NCBI GenBank assembly: GCA_023014365.1
Contig: JAEBUN010000003.1
Span: 186,001 to 250,000, forward strand
Origin: Lepiota brunneoincarnata
Lineage: Eukaryota > Basidiomycota > Agaricomycetes > Agaricales > Agaricaceae
Reading direction: 5' to 3'
DNA: 64,000 nucleotides
In this document: piece by piece, positions 57,731 through 64,000 of the stretch
How positions within the stretch are numbered: the stretch's first letter is position 1
How the letters are laid out: the number at the start of each line of letters is the position of its first letter
Notes under the pieces: model-generated
Database searches by the model: none
Told to the model about the DNA's origin: nothing
What the model saw: the letters and a program-made list of their open reading frames with translations, nothing else
Program-made: the position numbers and the translations under genes

Positions 57731-60700
57731 ATGGCGTCATTACCCCAACCTCCGCCACCCTCACAACCGATACAACCACTGCAAGCATCCTCTTCCGATA
57801 TAAACTCTACACCTCTCTCGTGGGAGGGCGACAAGATGTGCGTATACGCCCCTTTTGTATATCCTCCAAGTTTCTGACCCTCTTGCTTTTGTTCTTGGGA
57901 ACCCTCTTCCCTTACACCGTCACTCGATAACGTCTGTGCAGGTTCAATATCTACATATATGATTATTGCCATAAGCGAGGGTTCAAGAAAACTGCAAAAG
58001 AGCTACTGGCCGAAGCCGATATTGCCCCCGAGTCGACCCCCCCGATAAATGCCCGTCAGGGTTTACTTTTTGAGTGAGTGATTTTGACTCTCTGACTCGC
58101 CGCGTATAGAGGAGTTACTGATCTATTCCGCGCCCTGCGTCTCTTTTGATCCGTTATCGAAGATGGTGGAGCGTATTCTGGGTACTCTTTCAGGCAAAAT
58201 CGAACCCTACTGGAGGTGCCACCGATGATGCGTTGACTTACACCCAAGTGAGCCTTGCTCCGTTCAGTACTTTCTTATCTCTACATTTCGTTCACCGTAA
58301 CTTCTCCGCTACATTACAGCATCAAGCACGGCAAGCTGCATTACGAATGCAATCGACTCAATCAACAGCTCCGGGAGCGAGTGGGCCACCACTACATATC
58401 GGTATATTATGATCCTTCCCTTTTTTAGCCAGACCTCAATTTCCTTCCCAGGTCCGCAAACAGGATTGGGACCCAGGATGATCAATGGTGTACCCTCGCG
58501 TCCAGGCAATTTTCTTTCCAATGGCGCAATGCCAAACGGGGTTGGTCACCCCGGCGCTCCAGGACCAGGGCCGTTTGGTCAACCAAACGGGACTACCAAC
58601 CCCGGGAACCCTCCCCATGGTACCGGAAACGTTCCCGGTCAAGGTCCCAGTTTCATGCCTGGCAATGTTCCCCCGGCCACCATTAAATGGCCCCCAATTA
58701 CCGCCAGGACAAGTCCACCAGGTACGCGGAGGACCCAATGGCCCGTTCCACAGTCCAACCATGGCACATTCACCACAGGGATCTGGGGCGCCTCCTCAGC
58801 AGGGCCAACAAGGCCAACAAGGCCAATTCGGCATGACTGTGGGCACTTCACCGCATATGACGAATATGGGTATGACGAGGGGTGTCATTCCTCATAGCCC
58901 GATGAACCCAAACCAACCGGGAGGGAACACTCCTCAGCCTGGCCCACCTGGACAGCAGTCGGGACAACCACAAGGTCAATTCGGAGGTAGACCGCCAAGC
59001 CGGACAAACACCCCCGGAGGAGGAATGCCCCAGCCAAGTCCAAACCTCGCCGCAAGACAAGTTACCGGCGACCTCATTAACATGGAAGTTCTGCAAATAC
59101 CAAATGCTACTCTGGAGGTGTTGAAGATGGATCTTGGACTGTCGACAAAGGATATCAGTGCCCTCACTTTGAATGATAAGGTGCGTCTTCTGATACGTGA
59201 CACTGTCGCGTGTGCTGACTTTTGCTCCCGAAACTTACCTTTAGCAACGGATACTACAAGTTTATCGCACGCGTCGTCCGAGTTTCCACAAACCTGGAGA
59301 TAACCTAGCTGCCGCTGGTCCTTCGAACCCCCACATGCGCCAGAACCTCCAATCGCAACAAAACGCCCAAAATAGGAATAAGAGAAACAGTACATCACCG
59401 GGAGACGAGGTGAGTATCACCGCAGCTGGCCCTTTCCCAGCCACTCAACACCTCGACTAGCACGAAGCTCTACCTAGAACCGAATCATCACCACCGGAGC
59501 GAAAACGACAAAGAACGTCACCCATGCAAACGCCATCCATGGCACCAATGACGTACCCGGGTCAGCAGCAGCAGCAACAGCAGCAGCCTGGCCCGCCTGG
59601 AATGCAGCCGCCTGGCATGCAACCAGGAGCTAACGGAATGCCAGGAATGCCCGGTCCGGGTAGCATGCAGGGGCCGGGGCCTCAGGGTATGCCTGGCTCA
59701 ATGCAATCTGGAGGTATGCAGCCCGGCGCCCCGCTCGGGATGCCTGGAAGCATGCAAGGTCATGGGCCGGGCGGGATGCAAGCGCCTGGGGTTCCTGGCG
59801 GCATGGCCCCGCAAGGTAGTATGCAGCAAGGCGGCCCGGGTCTGAGTGGCATGCAGCAGGGAGTGCCGGGGATGCAACAAGGTGCACCGGGGGCGGGCCC
59901 CGGACCTGGGGGTGGGGCTGGGATGCCACCACCAATGGGTAGCGGGCCGGCTGGTATGCTTATGCAAGGACCAAGGATGGTGAACGGCATGCCACATCCT
60001 GGTGGACAGATGGGTATGCCCCCACAGATGGGTGGAATGGGACAGATGAACCCCTCACAGATGGGACCGCCTGGGAACCCGCAGATGGTCAGTGTCTACC
60101 TGACCAGCATCGCCGGGTTCAGGATAACCGCCACTAACAATTGCCATAGATGTATCGGCAAACCATGCATACGATGCATAAAAACAATATGCCCGTCAGC
60201 GCAGCATCACCCCCGTCTTCAGATTCATCATTCAACCCTGGCCCTGGCCCTCAATTTATGCCTGGCCCGATCGCTGGGAGGCCGCCAAACAATCCCGCAG
60301 CGGGTGGACAACCACAAAACAGGATGCCGCCACCGCCTTCTCCTGCCCCTGGGAAGGACGCATCGAAAGATGGAAAAGCACCGGATGGATCGCCAAGGAA
60401 CCAACAGACACCAAACCCCCAGGCTCCAGCAACACCTGTTCCCAACCAACAGAACGCGCCATCAAATCAGGGCACACCAGTAGGTGGAGCGCGAGCAGCA
60501 CCATCACCTGTGCCCAGTTCCGTCATGGGTAGTCTGAACTCGATGAATCCGCAGGGAAACATGAATCCGCCCGCGGGTATGAACATGGGAGCAATGATGG
60601 GCATGAATCCACCTGCGAACTTGAACCAGCCACCACCAACAGCTGGTATGACTGGTGGCGGCGGTGGGCCTGGCAATAACGCAGGGATAGGTGGTGGGCC

Positions 60701-61046
60701 GGGCGCTGCTGGTGGCGCTGCGGCAGGTAGTGACGGAGCACCGGGTGGTGCGGGGGGGATATCAGGTATGAATTTCTTGGTTGGTATGCATCCGATGGGC
60801 GGTATGAATCCAGCTGCTGGTACAGGACTTGGTATGAGCATGAACATGAACCCCCCCGTCGGTGGCGGTATTGGGGGCATGGGCGATCTACCGGGAAATA
60901 TTTTCTCGCAGGAGTTCATGCAGGGCATGGCAAATGCTCTGGATGGCATCGACCCAACCTTGTTCAGGCCTGATGGTGACATTAATTTTGAGAGGGACTT
61001 TGGTCAGTGGTTTAACCACCCCGACGACCCCCTTGATCTGAAGTAG
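57731..61046 (+). CDS. LisH-domain transcriptional regulator, Flo8/SSDP-like
   Basis: Nuclear co-regulator of the LisH/SSDP class; Flo8 relatives control filamentation and adhesion under cAMP signalling in yeasts. The start MASLPQPPPPSQP is followed by the LisH core FNIYIYDYCHKRGFKKTAKE, LLAEADIAPES and, across two introns, PPINARQGLLFEWWSVFWVL, the family signature (about 57840-58190). A long Gly/Pro/Met/Gln-rich region follows, with a conserved helix ATLEVLKMDLGLSTKDISAL (near 59110) and a basic patch PPERKRQR (near 59490). It has eight consecutive Gln near 59562 and degenerate GMQ/PGM repeats to about 60090, and ends GDINFERDFGQWFNHPDDPL. At the CCCCC run 58670-58674 the reading changes frame; one C fewer would join FMPGNVP to RPPLNGPQLPP. 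A base-call error is likely, though a real truncation is possible. Confidence 0.82.
59556..60090 (+). repeat. Coding low-complexity repeats, Gln run and Gly-Met-Pro-Gln units
   Basis: A CAG/CAA tract encodes eight Gln, followed by about 30 imperfect units of the kind PGMQPG, GMPGSMQ and GGMQ. A similar Gly/Met/Asn/Pro-rich block lies at 60540-60890. Such tracts change length easily and may form a condensate-prone activation region. Confidence 0.7.
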
Positions 61047-64000
61047 GTGGTGGGCGTTGGTTGTGGGAAGGGACCCTTTGCATAAATCTCTTGGTCTCCG
61101 GAATGGATTGGTGGAATTCTTGTTGATCATCCCTTACTCTTTTCACGCAACACCCATTCTTGATACTACCTGTTGCTTCATTCTTATTCCTTTTCCTGTG
61201 ATCTTTATCCTATTTTGATTAGTGTAACACCTATGGTCATGTTTGGTGTGTCCCCCTCGCCTTGACCCCTACCTCGCCCCTCTTTGCGTGCATCTCTTTT
61301 GGTACATTACTGCTGTTACCTTGTATTTGCTTTGCCTCTTCATGGTGTTCTGTGTTTTTTATATCAGCTTATTTTGTTATTCTCCGCGTTGCTTCGTTGC
61401 ATGTCATGACTGGTCGTGCTGTGATACGCAGCAAGCATGCACTTCACCCTTTTTTTTTTTCTCTTCGACCTTCATCTTTTTCTTAGCTCCATCACCTCAC
61501 GTGTACCAGGACCGCTCCCCCCCTGGCCACTAGTTTTCGCGAGTCGCTCTTCGCCCGCTCCCCACGAGCCAACAACTCCTTCCCCTTAATGTGACATACG
61601 TTCACCTCTACTCCGCATCTCCTCCGTGTTATACATATCCCCAAAAGGCCGCCGTCGGTGGTGGGCATGTCAAGTGTTGTGCTCCCTATTTCCAATCGTT
61701 CTTGTATCTGTGCGATTATTTTTTCTTTTTTACATACATATCGTCACCATTCCTGATAGCTCGTCTCCATTACCCTTTTTTTTTTTTTCTCCTACTTATA
61801 TTCCTTGTTTTTTTTTTTCTTGTTTCGATAGATCAATCTCATATCTCCTGTATATTACCTGTTCCTGTTATCGGGTCTCCGCTGCTTGCATTATAACGTT
61901 TTTTTTTTTTGTTTCCTCTCCTTCCGCTTTCCGTTACTGTGTGAGCCTAGATTTCGAAAGCATACTTATCCGGAAATGTGAGTCGGTCCAAAAAGGCCGC
62001 CAAGGAGCTGCGGATGGAGCACCAGGTTGACAGGCAGCTGCGATACGACGGTATTTGGACCTGGAGACCGGGGTTTGAATGACTGTTGCATGTATTGAGA
62101 TGAGACCAAAAATAGGTGGCAGTAGAAATCCAAGAGCAGTAGGGTGGTTGGGTTGGGGGGGTTGTTGCGGATGGTCACGCCAAATTTAGTAATATACCCC
62201 ATGAGGGTCGTGGACATTTCGTTGCCCAACTTGGTCTTTTTGGATTGAATAGCTGGGATACAGCTATAGGTAAAATCAAGTTCGGAGGGCCCATGCCTTG
62301 CGTGGGTGTGTGTGTGCGCATTAGGAAGGAGTGGGCGGGGGGGGGGGGGGACTAGATCATTAGTAATGACTGGCTATGGGCGGCTGCTTCGCGGAACTGT
62401 GCTGCCGATGATGTATTGGTTGCTTTTGGGAGGGATTCGAGGTTGCTTGGAGATAATTTTGGAGACGGCCGGGTTAGTCCGGGGGAGGGAAGGGGCAACC
62501 CGTACGGCAGGTTTATACTCGACTGAATGTCTAAATGTTTGTATTGGGATAGATTGTTGTTGATTCTGAAGGTACGAATTTGCAGTGAGGTTTTTTTTGA
62601 GGACGTTTGATGACTGAATACGGAATGGATAATTCGGTTCGAGGGAGTTGTGCCGGGAGAGAGAGGAGTGAAGATGAGTATTGATCAAGGAGGAGGTTAT
62701 TCCCGTGAGTTGGGTGAAAGAGGGTGTTGAGGGAGGTAAACTGAGGTTCATGATCTAATCTGTCATATTCACGCTGTGCTTCGATTACTGGGTCGGGAAT
62801 CAAACACAACCAGATGCGCGTGTCTTGATTATCATTTCGTCCCTTTTGAATCTCCGAACTCCGGCTTTACTTTCCGTCAAGTCGATCTGAGATCTGCGGA
62901 AAGGGACTTATGGTCCTCCGGGGTGCACTCCTTTTGCTGCGAGAGATGTTCAACACCCCCCACTTCTCCTGCACCTGCTCACCTATATATTGCATATACA
63001 ATATTCGCTTACTCTAACAATTTACCCCAGTGGGAGATGGTTCGTTTCCTGCCAACAAAATCAATTGTAGGCCGCAAGAGTAGAGTGAGACTTACAACCG
63101 GGGAAATTGACAAGTTGTAAGAGAGGTGCCGGCCTTGCTTGCGTTCTGTCTCCCTTTCATGGAGTGTGAGTACGCCTTCAGTTACTTTGTATGTTAACTT
63201 CCCCCAACGGCGAGTGGAACATGTCGTGTGTTCGGTGCGTCTCTCACTATCTGTCCCCAGCCAGATAGCTTCGAATATCATAGTAAAACCCCAAGAGCCA
63301 ACAATATCGGGGCATGTACACAGAGACCTAAGTATATCCCAAAGCTACTCGTGGACTCCCAACGTCTCAGCGATATTTTTCAAATCAAAACATCAACCCG
63401 AGCTACTGCCGCAATCGTGATGAGAAGAATGATCAAGACCCACAACGACGCTCAAGCAATCCAAAAAAGATGGCCTGCGTTTTGATTGGGCCCACAACGT
63501 CCAATTATCCATCAAGTTGAGAGATCTGATTGGGGGACGGACCAAAGGGACCGAGTGTGGAATTGGGATTGGAGAATACTCAACCTGAGTGAAAAGCTTC
63601 TGCGAAAGCGCTCGATGTCATTTGTGACTTTCCGTCAGGCCTTGTAAGAAAAATGGGTTCGACCACCTCTGCGGGATATGCTGCTTAGCAGGAGAGAGAG
63701 AGGGGCGCCGTCTGAGAGCGTCACTGTGGCGGGTAGGATTTAAATCTGAGTGTTGCAGATCAACCGCACTCATGAGTAACTATATGAAGGCTAGGGGTGA
63801 CCAGCAATATTGATGTTGTGGGTTGGAATATCTTCCAGGTTTGAGCGCCATACTAACCAAAACCTTATGTTCCCACAAGGAGGAAGCCAAACTAGAGGGT
63901 CGTCGTCGAACACAAGAGCTGCTACAACTAACGCGATGAAACTGAGTTCAGCAACGGTTACATAGTTCCTGTGAATTCAAAAAAGGCACGACGAATAGGG
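61047..64000. other. Terminal 3 kb, no supported gene
   Basis: The first 900 bp are T/C-rich on the plus strand with four or more T runs of 10-12 (near 61450, 61775, 61810 and 61900), consistent with 3' UTR or spacer. A run of 15 or more G lies near 62337-62352. Frames at 62374-62751 (-), 62776-63120 (+) and 63139-63420 (+) have no recognisable domain and no convincing splice partners. A gene reaching in from the right edge cannot be excluded. Confidence 0.4.

Noticed and set aside
57091..57930. 279-codon plus-strand frame
   Set aside because: Lies in the pyrimidine-rich leader and overlaps the LisH start in another frame; Pro/Ser/Thr low complexity without a domain.
60467..60982. 171-codon minus-strand frame
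   Set aside because: Mirror of the Gly/Pro/Met repeat region of the LisH gene.

Overview
This window reads as nuclear DNA of a basidiomycete fungus, probably an Agaricomycete. Genes are interrupted by many short introns (about 50-65 nt). The gene families are typical of such fungi: a secreted cutinase, an aryl-alcohol-oxidase-like GMC oxidoreductase, NACHT-type STAND NTPases, a Flo8-like LisH protein and a fungal Tse2-like ADP-ribosyltransferase-fold protein. All assignments come from reading translations and splice junctions by eye; no database search was run.

Layout. 1-14.7 kb, minus strand: a cytochrome P450 cut by the left edge, an ERMP1-type M28 peptidase, an RCC2-like propeller fused to a PHD finger, and a large Cys-motif nuclear-type protein with a possible degenerate AlkB-like end. 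15-18.1 kb, plus strand: tandem dienelactone-hydrolase genes, the second frameshifted, separated by a hairpin repeat. 18.2-27.2 kb: a minus-strand cutinase, then a relic-rich stretch (Vps62-like remnant, HNH-nuclease remnant, a duplicated segment of an unknown membrane protein), then a GMC oxidoreductase with several frame changes. 28.1-29.7 kb: actin-related protein 2. 30.4-36.3 kb: a segmental duplication carrying two secreted phosphoesterase genes (one decayed, one intact) around a Tse2-like gene. 37.5-41.9 kb: pyridoxal kinase and APC2, divergent from a 252-bp promoter. 42.3-49.6 kb: an intact NACHT NTPase, then decayed repeats of the APC2-NACHT unit. 50.9-61.0 kb, plus strand: a membrane-anchored protein with three START-like modules, then the Flo8-like LisH regulator. 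The last 3 kb has no recognisable gene.

How the genes relate. There is no metabolic cluster. Conserved housekeeping genes (ERMP1, RCC2-like, Arp2, pyridoxal kinase, APC2, START protein, LisH protein) alternate with fast-evolving accessory islands at 15-27 kb, 30-36 kb and 42-50 kb. The islands hold secreted enzymes, NLR-like NTPases and relics produced by tandem duplication and decay. The clearest structural novelty is the repeated APC2-NACHT unit, in which a cell-cycle gene was copied along with an immune-type NTPase and then eroded.

Caveat. Single-base frame changes also occur inside strongly conserved genes (Arp2 at a GGGG run, the LisH gene at a CCCCC run), so some apparent pseudogene frameshifts may be base-call errors. 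Relics supported by deletions, several frame changes or truncation are safer.
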